Below are positions 49,501 through 57,890 of a DNA stretch of 64,000 bases, piece after piece. Position 1 is the stretch's first letter; each line of letters begins with the position of its first letter. The notes below the pieces were generated by a model, which worked only from the letters and a program-made list of their open reading frames with translations, searched no databases and was not told where the DNA came from. Both the position numbers and the translations under genes were made by a program. The DNA comes from Flavobacterium fluviatile (lineage in GTDB: Bacteria > Bacteroidota > Bacteroidia > Flavobacteriales > Flavobacteriaceae). The stretch spans positions 744,001 to 808,000 of the forward strand of contig NZ_JAADZW010000001.1 in the NCBI RefSeq assembly GCF_010645065.1. Reading direction: 5' to 3'.

Positions 49501-50581
49501 TGGATTTGGAATCGGCCTTTATGTTGCTAAATATTTTGTGAATAAACATCATGGCGAAATAACCTGTACGAGTAAAGTCGGAAAAGGGACTTCGTTCACG
49601 ATTATACTTCCAAAAGGAAAAAGCCATTTTGAAGCAATGAGTATCAATGAGATGCATCCGCAGATGTCGCCTCTTGTAGGAGAACTTCTGGAAGGAATGC
49701 CGGCAGAAAACACTCCTAAAAACATTGATAAGCCTTCAAATCCTCAAACCATACAGGAGGAATTAATCACTACCAAAAAAGTACTGCTGATTGTAGAAGA
49801 CAATCCCGAAATGAATCATTATCTGGTACAACTTTTTTCTAAAAACTATATTGTGTATTCGGCAGCCAACGGAATCGAAGGCCTGAAACTTGTGGAAAAA
49901 CACATGCCTGATATTGTACTGAGCGATATTGCTATGGAAGGCATGAACGGTTTGGATTTGTGCAAATCAATCAAGCAAAATGATGATTCAAGCCATATTC
50001 CGGTGATACTCCTTACGGCTACCACCAGCAATGATATCCATTTGCAGAGTATTACCGAAGGCGCAGACGACTATGTCACCAAACCTTTTGACAGTACTAT
50101 ACTTTTAGCCCGTGTAGATGCTGTACTTCGAAACAGAGGACAATTGCGCAAGTATTTCCTCGACAGCATAACGCTTCGTGAAAATGTAAATAAGGTTCCC
50201 CCTGAATACAAAGAATTTCTGGAAAAATGCATCGAAATCGTCGAAGCGAATCTCGAGAACGGCGAATTCAACCTAAAGAGTTTCTCTGCTGCAATGGGCA
50301 TGAGCCATTCGAGTCTTTACAAAAAGATCAAAGCCATTTCAGGACAAACCGTAACCGGTTTTATCAGGTCTATCAGAATCCGCAGGGCCGCAGTAATTAT
50401 GCTTACTGAAAACATTAATATCGCTCAGGTCGGACCTCAGGTTGGTATTGAAGATCAGCGTTATTTCCGCCAGCAATTTGTAAAATTATTTGGAATGAAA
50501 CCTTCTGAGTATATCAAAAAATACCGAAATTCTTTTAATAAAGAATTGAATATTATTCAAAAGGGAGATGATATTAGCTAA
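46514..50581 (+). CDS. Hybrid two-component system regulator (HTCS) of the galactan locus
   Basis: A single 1355-residue protein combines sensor, kinase, receiver and DNA-binding parts. A signal peptide (MNKLKFFLVISLLCLHASG) is followed by two seven-bladed reg_prop propellers (repeated NGYMWFGT..GLNRYD, NKNIWIGTDGAG, GNLWMSTYHGISRLNP), a Y_Y_Y domain and a membrane helix near residue 770. The cytoplasmic part has HisKA with the phospho-accepting His in TYMAHELRTPLS (about 826), HATPase (NLISNAFKFTP, DTGSGI, FGIGLYVAK), a receiver domain (LLIVEDNPEMN, Asp in DIVLSDIAMEG near 1136) and an AraC-type HTH. The ATG at 46514 is preferred over one 25 codons upstream because it opens the signal peptide. 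It probably senses galacto-oligosaccharide in the periplasm and activates susC. Confidence 0.93.
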   Translation: MNKLKFFLVISLLCLHASGQNYPIRHLDIASGLSNNSVATIYQDQNGYMWFGTFDGLNRYDGNDFKIYRHVHTDPYSIQGNAISCIEGDFENNLWIGTTAGPVIFNAERSSFIPLQYYDNNKKAKPLSVTAYEIIAVHSLHIILVATKDAIILFKEGEKIGTAIPFDRKLNYIARSISYNAKKQIFYVFITGTGLCQYDIKSKKLTLLNNKITGANCIKLTNEGLWIGSDEGAYLYNDRLNTYSKNYFQEKTVVRDFFQQENRLWIATDGAGLYTITKNETTPVLYRASGPVSLLKSKSLYDIFQSKNGEMWFGTLRGGVSMMGKKPLDFNHFKIKDPLTNKEDEDPAANFIQSFCEDENKNIWIGTDGAGMRYWNRKQNTYEVYSTTSSPARKIQSDFVTSIVRDSDNAIWVSMWKGGVCRIAPQSKAIQNFPIYNQFTKKAEQESWLLFLDSKKTLWLAVTNNGALYQLDRKQNKFVCYSNTLRDVTCLYETKDGKIWGGTFNSFFEIDPKIKKIKTYHSDYTIRCITEGQNKNLWIGTVEGGLLLYNRKNDTFKKYTTQNGLSSNTVLRLLEDKKGNLWMSTYHGISRLNPKNYTFRNFGVSDGLQGSQFSWNSGTKLSTGEFIFGGINGFNVFDPEKIKDKKNTGKFLLNDLLVNNQPLKLDSPYITEKKLEMISQAELPYDKSALSFDFVYLDYVNSEKINTAYFLEGWDKDWNYTSKNNRANYSRLTEGTYTFKVKTTDVFGNWTNEVTLATVKILPPWYRTWWAYTFYLIAIAGAIYAYVDYHKNKERLRYEIKLTRMEHKKDKEHAEKQFSMFTYMAHELRTPLSLIINPLKSTINRKNAPEDDLDLNLAYKNAKRLLSLTDQLLLFRKAETDLDELKISKINVNSLCREIFGSFRQMAAVKNLNYQFIDENTPAEIYGDYEKIEITLFNLISNAFKFTPNKGTISMELIERDTDVSIIISDTGSGIHENDIDTIFEKFKQIQSKSSNGFGIGLYVAKYFVNKHHGEITCTSKVGKGTSFTIILPKGKSHFEAMSINEMHPQMSPLVGELLEGMPAENTPKNIDKPSNPQTIQEELITTKKVLLIVEDNPEMNHYLVQLFSKNYIVYSAANGIEGLKLVEKHMPDIVLSDIAMEGMNGLDLCKSIKQNDDSSHIPVILLTATTSNDIHLQSITEGADDYVTKPFDSTILLARVDAVLRNRGQLRKYFLDSITLRENVNKVPPEYKEFLEKCIEIVEANLENGEFNLKSFSAAMGMSHSSLYKKIKAISGQTVTGFIRSIRIRRAAVIMLTENINIAQVGPQVGIEDQRYFRQQFVKLFGMKPSEYIKKYRNSFNKELNIIQKGDDIS

Positions 50582-50599
50582 CACAACTTTTAATAGAAA

Positions 50600-50635
50600 A
50601 AACACCACTCATTAAATAAGTGGTGTTTCGTTTTA
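50600..50635 (+). terminator. Terminator of the HTCS gene
   Basis: ACACCACT (50602-50609) pairs with AGTGGTGT (50619-50626), extended by A/T pairs and followed by TTCGTTTTA. Confidence 0.8.
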
Positions 50636-50724
50636 TATTTAATTAGATCTCAATTCCTGTAAATTGAAGTTTAGTAAACCTCAAAACTGCACGATTTTGT
50701 GACAGTAATGAGGCCCGCTAAAAA

Positions 50725-51201
50725 CTATAGATTAGTCGATTCAAATTGTTTAAGATCTCTCGTGTTTTTTTGCACGGCAAGCGCAGAAAACATTCCTAAT
50801 ACGAAAGACATTCCGAAAAACCCTTTTTCACTGAGCAGTAAATCAGCATTCCATAGACCAATTATAAGCAATACTATCGAAGCAATGGTACTAAACCAGC
50901 TTATACTGTAATACAAATCCGTTACGGGGATACCTTCCAGCCTGTCCCGTACACTTTTTTGTACTGATATTACAGAAAAAAGTCCAAAAAGAAGAATTGT
51001 AAAATAATATCCTTTTTCGTTGTAAGCCATATCCGAATTATTAAGACCAATACAATAGGAAGTGATACCTATAAGCAGCGTCATCCAGGATGCGCCGATA
51101 AAAGCAGCACTTGGTTTTAAAGGACCAGGTTCATTGTTAAATCTTTGGCTTTTTTTTGTTTCTGAATTGTTGTTTGATTCATTTGATTTTAGCGGTTCCA
51201 T
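50725..51201 (-). CDS. YiaA/YiaB-like inner-membrane protein
   Basis: This 158-residue protein has a polar N-terminus and four hydrophobic helices in two repeats: AAFIGASWMTLLIGITSYCIGLNN with YNEKGYYFTILLFGLFSVISVQKSVRD, and YYSISWFSTIASIVLLIIGLWN with LSEKGFFGMSFVLGMFSALAVQKNTRD. The paired (N/S)EKG(Y/F) and QK(S/N)(V/T)RD signatures are those of the YiaAB two-helix family. Function is unknown in all members I recall. The ATG at 51199-51201 is preferred over a start 19 codons earlier because the extra stretch is poorly family-like. It stands alone, tail-to-tail with the HTCS gene. Confidence 0.8.
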   Translation of the reverse strand: MEPLKSNESNNNSETKKSQRFNNEPGPLKPSAAFIGASWMTLLIGITSYCIGLNNSDMAYNEKGYYFTILLFGLFSVISVQKSVRDRLEGIPVTDLYYSISWFSTIASIVLLIIGLWNADLLLSEKGFFGMSFVLGMFSALAVQKNTRDLKQFESTNL

Positions 51202-51329
51202 AATTTTTTTATGTTTTATAATTATGAGGCAAATGTCTGAATGAAACAGGAGTTGCAAAAGTCAATTTATCAGTAAAACTGATGATATAAAAACATATTT
51301 TATTACTTTTATTCCATATAAAATCACTT

Positions 51330-52850
51330 ATGAATGCACTTCAGGAAATAGCAAATATGATGAATGAAACCGAAAAAAAGGCATTCATACAATATCTCTC
51401 AAAAAAGAATAAGCGTAAAGACACAGGTAATATCGCTTTTTTTAGTTCTTTAAAAACTGATGATATAAAATATAAAAAATATACTTTAAAAAGTAAACAA
51501 AGTACCGATGCGTATCATGCACTCAGAAAAAGATTGTACGACAGCCTGATTAATTTTATGGCCTCCCGAAGTTTTGAAAATGATACCTCACAGGAAAATG
51601 CTGTACTTCGTCTGATTGTGGTAAGCCGTTTATTTTTTGAACATAAGCTTACAAAAACAGCCTTTAAATGTCTGGCAAAAGCCGAAGAGATTGCATTAAG
51701 CATTGAACATTTCAGCCTTCTCAATCAAATATATCACACTCAGATACAATTTGCACATTTTAATTTGTCTGAACCCATCGAAAAAATAATAGAGAAGTTT
51801 AAAGCCAATAAAAAACAACTCGAATATGAGGAACAGCTGAATTTAGGTTATGCAGTTTTACGTCGCGAACTCGCTGCGATATATCATGAAGGCCGAATAA
51901 CAGATTTTCAGTCACTTATAAAAAACACTATTGAAACACACGGCATATCATTAAAACAGGGATTAACTTTTAAATCGCTGTATCAAATATTATTTATTGC
52001 CAACGAATATGCTTCTTTAAAAAACGACTTCTCGCTTATTCAGCCTTTTGTTATTAAAAGTTATCGGTTTATTAGTAAAAAGACCGATTTGGCAGACAAA
52101 CATTTATACTATCATATTTACATCTTGTATTTTATAGCCAACTTTTATTTTCGGAATGGTCATTTTACGAAGTCTCTAAGTTATCTTGATTTGATGTTTA
52201 CAGAACTTCAAAAACAATCCGGAAAGTATTATCAGCGTTTCTGTCTTAGATATTTTTTGTTGTTGGCTTTCAATGAAAACTATCTTGGCCAATCTGAAAA
52301 GGCAATAGAAATTGCTCAAAAAGCACTTTCATTAATTAAAAAAGCAGATCCAAACGATAGTAACGATCTTCGTCTTATGCTGGTCGTTTTCTATATACAG
52401 CAAAATGGAGGGCGAAATGCCGCAAAAGAAATGGCAAAATTTAATCATACCGACAGCTGGTACGAAAAAAAGATGGGAATAGACTGGTCTATCAAAAAGT
52501 GTCTTGTAGAAATCCTTCTGCATGCCCAGCTGGAAAACACCGAACTGGCTTTATCCCGGATTAAAAGCTTTAAACGGCGTTATAAAAAATACCTTCTGAC
52601 AGTAAACGAAGAACGCGTTGTCCAATATATTTTATTTACAGAGCAATATGTACTTAAACCAGAAATTATTCAAACACAAAAATTTCATGAAGCAATTGAA
52701 GATTTTATTGTTAGTGCGCAAAATGGACCTAAAGATATTCTAATCATGAGTTTCTTATCCTGGCTGCTTGCAAAAGTAAGACGAAAAACAATTTATGAAA
52801 CAACCTTAAATCTCCTTCCAACTTATTTTCCCAAAGCGTATTCTATATGA
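51330..52850 (+). CDS. Unrecognised all-helical protein, possibly TPR-like
   Basis: I do not recognise this 506-residue protein. It has no signal peptide or membrane segment, is rich in Lys, Leu and Tyr, and reads as alpha-helical throughout. Stretches such as TKTAFKCLAKAEEIALSIEH, IANFYFRNGHFTKSLSYLDL and ENYLGQSEKAIEIAQKALSLIKK fit tetratricopeptide-like helix pairs. The start MNALQEIANMMNETEKKAFIQYLSKKNKRKD is conserved-looking and may be a docking segment. It lies alone between the YiaA-like gene and tRNA-Glu. A scaffold or regulator role would fit the helical repeats but is not shown. Confidence 0.6.
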   Translation: MNALQEIANMMNETEKKAFIQYLSKKNKRKDTGNIAFFSSLKTDDIKYKKYTLKSKQSTDAYHALRKRLYDSLINFMASRSFENDTSQENAVLRLIVVSRLFFEHKLTKTAFKCLAKAEEIALSIEHFSLLNQIYHTQIQFAHFNLSEPIEKIIEKFKANKKQLEYEEQLNLGYAVLRRELAAIYHEGRITDFQSLIKNTIETHGISLKQGLTFKSLYQILFIANEYASLKNDFSLIQPFVIKSYRFISKKTDLADKHLYYHIYILYFIANFYFRNGHFTKSLSYLDLMFTELQKQSGKYYQRFCLRYFLLLAFNENYLGQSEKAIEIAQKALSLIKKADPNDSNDLRLMLVVFYIQQNGGRNAAKEMAKFNHTDSWYEKKMGIDWSIKKCLVEILLHAQLENTELALSRIKSFKRRYKKYLLTVNEERVVQYILFTEQYVLKPEIIQTQKFHEAIEDFIVSAQNGPKDILIMSFLSWLLAKVRRKTIYETTLNLLPTYFPKAYSI

Positions 52851-53104
52851 ATTATGTAACCAGCATTTCAACAGAAGCCTAAAAAACCAAAAGAATATTC
52901 TTTCAAAACAATAATTTTCAAAATAATTTTAAAATTTATTGAAATGCATCATTTTCTGAAAGCAACTTTTTTTATTCTTCTTCCGAAAAAACAACCCATT
53001 ATCAATCAAACTAATACATCGAAAAAATTCTGACTTCTTTACTAGAGATTATTTTTTAAGGAGGGAGTTCTCAGTATAATTTAACTGCTTTCATTAAAAA
53101 AACA
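52851..53104. other. Spacer before tRNA-Glu
   Basis: AT-rich sequence without a gene or clear hairpin. Confidence 0.5.
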
Positions 53105-53136
53105 TTTGGTGTATTTTAAAATTTGTTGCACTTTTG
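53105..53136 (+). promoter_or_regulatory. Promoter of tRNA-Glu
   Basis: TTTG (53105-53108), a 20-bp spacer and CACTTTTG (53129-53136) approximate TTTG-N19-TAnnTTTG. Both tRNAs in the window share the sequence TTTGCACCCGAAA just downstream of the -7 box. Confidence 0.55.
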
Positions 53137-53155
53137 CACCCGAAATAACAAAACA

Positions 53156-53227
53156 GGTCCGTTCGTCTATCGGTTAGGACGCCAGGTTTTCATCCTGGTA
53201 AGGGGGGTTCGATTCCCCCACGGACTA
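53156..53227 (+). tRNA. tRNA-Glu (TTC anticodon)
   Basis: A 72-nt tRNA. Acceptor arm GGTCCGT/ACGGACT has a G-T first pair; the anticodon arm CCAGG-TTTTCAT-CCTGG gives anticodon TTC; the T arm GGGGG-TTCGATT-CCCCC is perfect. CCA is not encoded. Confidence 0.94.
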
Positions 53228-53238
53228 CTTACTAAGAC

Positions 53239-53270
53239 AAAAGCTTCAGAGAAATCCGGAGCTTTTTTTG
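53239..53270 (+). terminator. Terminator after tRNA-Glu
   Basis: AAAGCTTC pairs with GGAGCTTT (one G-T pair) and is followed by TTTTGTTTT. Confidence 0.75.
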
Positions 53271-53411
53271 TTTTAAATTGTATACTAAAATCAACTTGCA
53301 CCGGATATCCCAATTATTATTTTTTATAGTGTAAGTCTTTAAATTATTTAGAATTCACAACACCATAAAATATTTCAAAATTCACTTTAAGGATTCCGAA
53401 TTTAAGCGAAT

Positions 53412-53447
53412 AAAAAAATGTGCAAGGTCAGAGACGATGCACATTTT
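53412..53447 (-). terminator. Orphan hairpin with T-run on the minus strand
   Basis: AAAATGTGCA (53415-53424) pairs perfectly with TGCACATTTT (53438-53447) across a 13-nt loop. On the minus strand the stem is followed by TTTTTTTA, the form of an intrinsic terminator. No minus-strand gene of normal size lies upstream of it, so it suggests a small RNA or short coding transcript. Confidence 0.5.
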
Positions 53448-53504
53448 AAAAACACTTTTGCTGTGGGGACAGTCAAAAGCATTTTTATTTTGTTTTAAAA
53501 TTTA

Positions 53505-53648
53505 TCATTCGGAGATGTACTTTCTATCTTTTAGGCCTGCCGTATTAAAAATTTCCTTCAGCTGTTTCTGCAGCAGTCCAATTATGCACGATATTGCTTT
53601 CAGAATTAAAAGTAGGTATAACAGCATTTTTGGAAAAATGGTTATCAT
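53505..53648 (-). CDS. Possible small hydrophobic protein (47 residues)
   Basis: A 47-codon frame starts at the ATG at 53646-53648 and would be terminated by the orphan hairpin about 60 bp beyond its stop. The product begins MITIFPKMLLYLLLILKAIS, continues with a second hydrophobic stretch (CIIGLL) and ends in a charged tail (QKQLKEIF, GLKDRKYISE). One membrane helix plus a basic tail is the shape of many small membrane peptides, including type I toxins. No family match is recognised and no clear promoter is seen, so it may be chance. Confidence 0.22.
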   Translation of the reverse strand: MITIFPKMLLYLLLILKAISCIIGLLQKQLKEIFNTAGLKDRKYISE

Positions 53649-54277
53649 GTATTAAAACTTATTCTATTTTAAGTTGAAGTAAAGTTACTGTCTGATAACA
53701 TTCTCACTATCACTATAAATAACGATTTTTTGATTACTGTCTAAAAAAACTAAATCAGCATTTAATTAGACATAAACAGCTAAGTAATTGTTACGTTTTT
53801 TTTTAGAAATAATTATACCTGATTTTCAAATCATCAAAGTAGTTTTTTTTCTAATCAGTCTTCACACTTCGTAGCTTTTGCTTGTTGTAAAACGACTTAT
53901 TTATATAAGCATATATACATTTAAATAGATTGTATCATTTACATCTATTTGTTTCATATTATAACTTGCAACCTGTTTTTGATAAATTTTATAAGTAAAA
54001 TTGCTACAAGTACATATCTTTAACCAAAATTTCTACTACAATTTAAATTCCACACTAGATCAGATTTTAAACTTCTTTGTCTGTTTTATAATTACACCAT
54101 ACCTCAAGCCGTGTCATAATTATTTTAGCCTTTTTGTTATAAAACCGACAATAACAATCTTAAATGCCTGACGTAACATTAGCTGTTACAGCAATTACCT
54201 ATTACAGTCTTCAAAACTATAATTACTGGTTTAGAAAAACCTAATTAAAATAATCTTATACATAAAACTCCATTAAA
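53649..54277. other. AT-rich leader region of the injection-system cluster
   Basis: About 630 bp upstream of the first injection-system gene without a plausible gene. Very AT-rich; it probably holds the cluster promoter, but none could be picked out with confidence. Confidence 0.5.
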
Positions 54278-54874
54278 ATGATTTTTGAAGTAATTCAAAT
54301 AATTACAGAACAAGTAAACAACTATCTGGATGAAATTGGGCTGGACAAATCTGTTGTTCCGGAAAACATTTCCCTTTTAGAGTCCCAAAATGACGAAGCA
54401 ACTAAAGCTTTAAAGGATGGTGTTGCCCTTACCTTAATTAATTTAGATGAAGAAACTACTTTAAAAAACTTCCCAAATCATACTATTGAGAATACTAAAA
54501 CAATTTATAAAAACAGTATTGTCAATTTAAATTTGTATTTACTTTTTAGTGCCAATCGGGATTATTATATCAATTCGCTTAAGGATATTTCAAAAATCAT
54601 TGAATTTTTTCAGGGAAAAAAACTTTTTACCCAGGCCAATACTATTTATAACAGAAACAATATTGCCATGAGCAATGTGGCCAACTTTAGATTTACAGTG
54701 GAACTCTACACTCCCACTTTTGAAGAATTAAACTATATCTGGGGAACATTAGGAAGTAAACAATTTCCATCAGCATTATACAAAGTGAGCATGATACAAA
54801 TTGAACGCGAAATCGCACAAGGTGAAGGACTGCTTATCAGCAAACCTGAGAGTCTAACAAAAAGAAAAGAGTAA
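54278..54874 (+). CDS. eCIS tail-terminator/cap protein (DUF4255, Pvc16/Afp16-like)
   Basis: This 198-residue protein has the DUF4255 pattern: a short N-terminal helix (EVIQIITEQVNNYLDEIG), DGVALTLINLDEETTLKN, then YKNSIVNLNLYLLFSANRDYYINSLKDISKIIEFFQGKK and WGTLGSKQFPSALYKVSMIQI. DUF4255 proteins cap the distal end of the sheath and tube in extracellular contractile injection systems. As first gene of the row, followed after 2 bp by the next, it fits the usual eCIS order. No phage packaging or capsid gene is present, so this is an injection machine and not a prophage. Confidence 0.85.
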   Translation: MIFEVIQIITEQVNNYLDEIGLDKSVVPENISLLESQNDEATKALKDGVALTLINLDEETTLKNFPNHTIENTKTIYKNSIVNLNLYLLFSANRDYYINSLKDISKIIEFFQGKKLFTQANTIYNRNNIAMSNVANFRFTVELYTPTFEELNYIWGTLGSKQFPSALYKVSMIQIEREIAQGEGLLISKPESLTKRKE

Positions 54875-54876
54875 TT

Positions 54877-55716
54877 ATGAGTTTTATTCCCATATATGAA
54901 TTGCTATTTGAAGTAACACTTTTGCACAATTATTTTCTAAACAGTGGTGAAGATAATTACTCTGGCATGTCTGCAAAAAATAAAGCAAAAATGCTGCAGA
55001 AATTCAGAATCGACTCATTTGCAGCTATAACTCCCACTATCGAAACCAACATCCGTTTAAGAAACTTTAAAATGGTGTTCAAACCAACTAAAACAGGATT
55101 TCGGGTATATGTGATGGTGAAGGACGATGCAACTGATCCGTTTATAAGTATTCCTGCTGATTTAAAGCTGGATTTCAAAATCTCCATCACTGACTATCAG
55201 TTTGAGAATTACACGACTCTGGAATTTTCCCGTAAACAAATCTTTTTATTCAGCAATGTAAAACCTTCCACCGAGCCAGTAAGTTTTAAATACATTCCAA
55301 AGATTAATAACAATGTCCTTATTTCCAATGATTATCTGGTATCAGAAGAAACTACAGAACATTTTATATCTGAGCTCCATACGCCTGAAAAACAAGATGT
55401 TTTTGGAATGATTTCGCTGACAATGCGAGGGGATAACAATTCGAAAGATATTTTGAATAATTCGGGTAAAATAGTAAATCCGAATTTCAAAATTCATTTT
55501 GATAACAGAAAAACCTTTTGGAAATACATCAACAGAAAAGCAGGTACCGAAATTATTACAAATGCTGAAAAACCATTAGCCTGTTCAGGTTATGTGGAAA
55601 TTGATCCCCTTACCGATTTTACTCCTCCCGAACCGGCCACCCATCAATACCCCAACCCATCAGTTAAGTCAATACTAAAAATCAATAGTGATTACTATTC
55701 GGAAATATTTATTTAA
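54877..55716 (+). CDS. Unrecognised eCIS-associated protein between cap and sheath
   Basis: I do not recognise this 279-residue family. It is mostly beta-strand by pattern (KMVFKPTKTGFRVYVMVKD, DLKLDFKISITDYQFENYTTLEFS, PVSFKYIPKINNNVLIS), has no signal peptide and ends in a Pro-rich stretch (DFTPPEPATHQYPNPS). It starts 2 bp after the cap gene and ends 18 bp before the sheath gene, so it is surely co-transcribed. Position between cap and sheath suggests a structural part of the distal end, such as a cap adaptor, or an assembly factor. This is inference from gene order only. Confidence 0.6.
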   Translation: MSFIPIYELLFEVTLLHNYFLNSGEDNYSGMSAKNKAKMLQKFRIDSFAAITPTIETNIRLRNFKMVFKPTKTGFRVYVMVKDDATDPFISIPADLKLDFKISITDYQFENYTTLEFSRKQIFLFSNVKPSTEPVSFKYIPKINNNVLISNDYLVSEETTEHFISELHTPEKQDVFGMISLTMRGDNNSKDILNNSGKIVNPNFKIHFDNRKTFWKYINRKAGTEIITNAEKPLACSGYVEIDPLTDFTPPEPATHQYPNPSVKSILKINSDYYSEIFI

Positions 55717-55734
55717 TAATCAAAACCATCAATT

Positions 55735-57861
55735 ATGGCAACAACTTACAAAACGCCTGGAGTATATATTGAGGAAATCGTTAAGTTTCCCCCTTCAGTT
55801 GCACAGGTAGAAACAGCGATCCCTGCTTTTATTGGCTATACCGAAAAAGCGACTAAAAAAGTGGAGAACGATTTAGACAGGGTTCCTACCCGAATTACTT
55901 CTTTACTGGATTATGAAACGTATTTTGGATTCGCTTATCCGGAAGACACCATTACTGTAGATGTTACCGACATAGTAACCGATAATGTATTAACAGACAG
56001 AAGTATTGTGGTAAACCAGCCAGGTACTCCAAAACCTTTTTTGATGTATTACTCGCTTCAAATCTATTTTGCAAATGGCGGAGGGCCTTGTTATATTGTT
56101 TCTGTAAATAGATATGAAGATGAAAATGGCAATGAAAATACCGTTTTATTTCAGGATTTAGTAAATGGAAAAAGCCTAAATAATGGTCTTGAGTTATTAA
56201 GAGGCGAAGATGAGCCAACATTAATTCTTTTTCCAGATGCAAAAGCATTAAACGAAGGAGATTTTTATGCCTTATACAGCAATGCTTTAATGCAATGCCA
56301 CGACATGCAGGACCGATTCACCATTATAGACACTCATGGTTCGACTGATATACAAACAGACTCTGAAGCCCTAAGAAATAAAATTGCACTTGAAAAAGAT
56401 TATCTCAAATACGGAGCCGCCTATTACCCTTATCTGGATACTATTCTGGATTACCGATACAATGAGAGCGATATTCAAATCAATCATTATACAAACGTTC
56501 CCGATGCTATAGTTACCGCATTCGCTGATGTTCAACTGGCATTAACCAATATTACTCCCACAATTTCAAGTCTTATTTCTGTAACCAATTCAGGTGGTGG
56601 TGCAGAAAATGACACGATATCAGGAAGTATTGCAGATGTGCTTTTGTTTACAGACAGTCCAAATCCGGATGGATTTAATCTTGGAGCCGGGCCTGCAAAT
56701 TTTGATATGGCCTTAAAAGATGATTTTGCAGATACATTAGCAAAATTGACAACCGACTTAAATAATTTAATCAATTCAAAACAAAAGATTAAAAATGCCG
56801 CTGTTTCTGCAATTGAATCAGTTGAAGAAAATTCTGGAGTCGAAGTTAATCTTCAGGCTGCCTTGAATGATTTCAATGGTTTGTTTGAAGGAGCTAATAA
56901 AATCGAAAGCGTGAAAACAGCTTTAGAAGATTTAACTGCAAAAATACGTGCCGCAAAAACTACGACTTCGTTAGGAACCAGTGTAAATAATGTGGTTGAC
57001 GAAATTGCGAAACTTCTTGCTTTTACAGTTCCTACAGCAACTACAGATTCAATCGTTGAGCTGCCAAATGATAATTTGAATATTAGCCTGAATGTTTTCA
57101 ATGAAGCAACTCCGGGAAATACCATGTTAAACCTTGTTGAAAGCATTAGAGACGAAATCAATCTTGTTACTCCTACTGACACCAATAACGGCGCAATGAA
57201 CGGGCGTTTCCTTGGAGATATTGAAGGTTTGGATAACAAATCATACAATGCTATAAAAGCTGAGATTTCAGCACTTCCTCTTACGCTTCCTCCAGGCAGT
57301 GCCGTAGCCGGAATTTACGCACGGGTCGATTCCAGCCGGGGGGTTTGGAAGGCGCCGGCCAATGTGGGAATAAATTATGTCATAAAGCCAACAATAAAAA
57401 TAACAAATGAAGATCAGGACAACCTGAATATTGATACTGTTGCCGGAAAATCAATTAACGCCATTAGAAGTTTTACAGGTAAGGGCACCTTGATTTGGGG
57501 GTCAAGAACTCTTGCAGGTAATGACAACGAATGGCGTTATGTACCGGTACGCCGCTTTTTCAACATGGCCGAAGAGTCCATCAAAAAAGCAACTGAGCAG
57601 TTTGTATTCGAACCTAACGATGCCAACACCTGGGTAAGAGTCAGAGCGATGATTGAGAACTTTCTTATTCTTCAATGGAGAGCAGGAGCTTTAGCCGGGG
57701 CAAAACCGGAACAGGCATTTTATGTAAGGATTGGTCTGGGACAAACCATGTCGGCTTTAGATATTTTGGAAGGCAGAATGATTGTTGAAATCGGAATGGC
57801 GGTAGTACGTCCCGCTGAGTTCATCATCCTGCGTTTCTCTCACAAAATGCAGGAATCATAA
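55735..57861 (+). CDS. eCIS contractile sheath protein with large surface insertion
   Basis: This 708-residue tail sheath protein starts TTYKTPGVYIEEIVKFPPSVAQVETAIPAFIGYTEKA, the standard sheath N-terminus, and ends with the conserved core PPGSAVAGIYARVDSSRGVWKAPANVGI (from about 519), FTGKGTLIWGSRTL, WRYVPVRRFFNMAEESI and MAVVRPAEFIILRFSHKM. These core parts form the handshake that contracts the sheath. Between YYPYLDTIL (about 230) and PPGSAVAG lies an insertion of about 270 residues, helical and rich in Asn, Asp and Thr, which would face outward. Typical eCIS sheaths are well under 550 residues. Only one sheath gene is seen, unlike the three of PVC. Confidence 0.92.
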   Translation: MATTYKTPGVYIEEIVKFPPSVAQVETAIPAFIGYTEKATKKVENDLDRVPTRITSLLDYETYFGFAYPEDTITVDVTDIVTDNVLTDRSIVVNQPGTPKPFLMYYSLQIYFANGGGPCYIVSVNRYEDENGNENTVLFQDLVNGKSLNNGLELLRGEDEPTLILFPDAKALNEGDFYALYSNALMQCHDMQDRFTIIDTHGSTDIQTDSEALRNKIALEKDYLKYGAAYYPYLDTILDYRYNESDIQINHYTNVPDAIVTAFADVQLALTNITPTISSLISVTNSGGGAENDTISGSIADVLLFTDSPNPDGFNLGAGPANFDMALKDDFADTLAKLTTDLNNLINSKQKIKNAAVSAIESVEENSGVEVNLQAALNDFNGLFEGANKIESVKTALEDLTAKIRAAKTTTSLGTSVNNVVDEIAKLLAFTVPTATTDSIVELPNDNLNISLNVFNEATPGNTMLNLVESIRDEINLVTPTDTNNGAMNGRFLGDIEGLDNKSYNAIKAEISALPLTLPPGSAVAGIYARVDSSRGVWKAPANVGINYVIKPTIKITNEDQDNLNIDTVAGKSINAIRSFTGKGTLIWGSRTLAGNDNEWRYVPVRRFFNMAEESIKKATEQFVFEPNDANTWVRVRAMIENFLILQWRAGALAGAKPEQAFYVRIGLGQTMSALDILEGRMIVEIGMAVVRPAEFIILRFSHKMQES

Positions 57862-57890
57862 TTAACAATTATCATTAAAAAATATAAACC

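Noticed and set aside
53437..53655. Plus-strand frame of 72 codons
   Set aside because: It starts inside the orphan hairpin and overlaps a more plausible minus-strand frame; its composition is not protein-like.
53156..54277. tRNA-Glu as integration site for the injection-system cluster
   Set aside because: The cluster starts 1 kb away and I found no second copy of the tRNA 3' end in the window.
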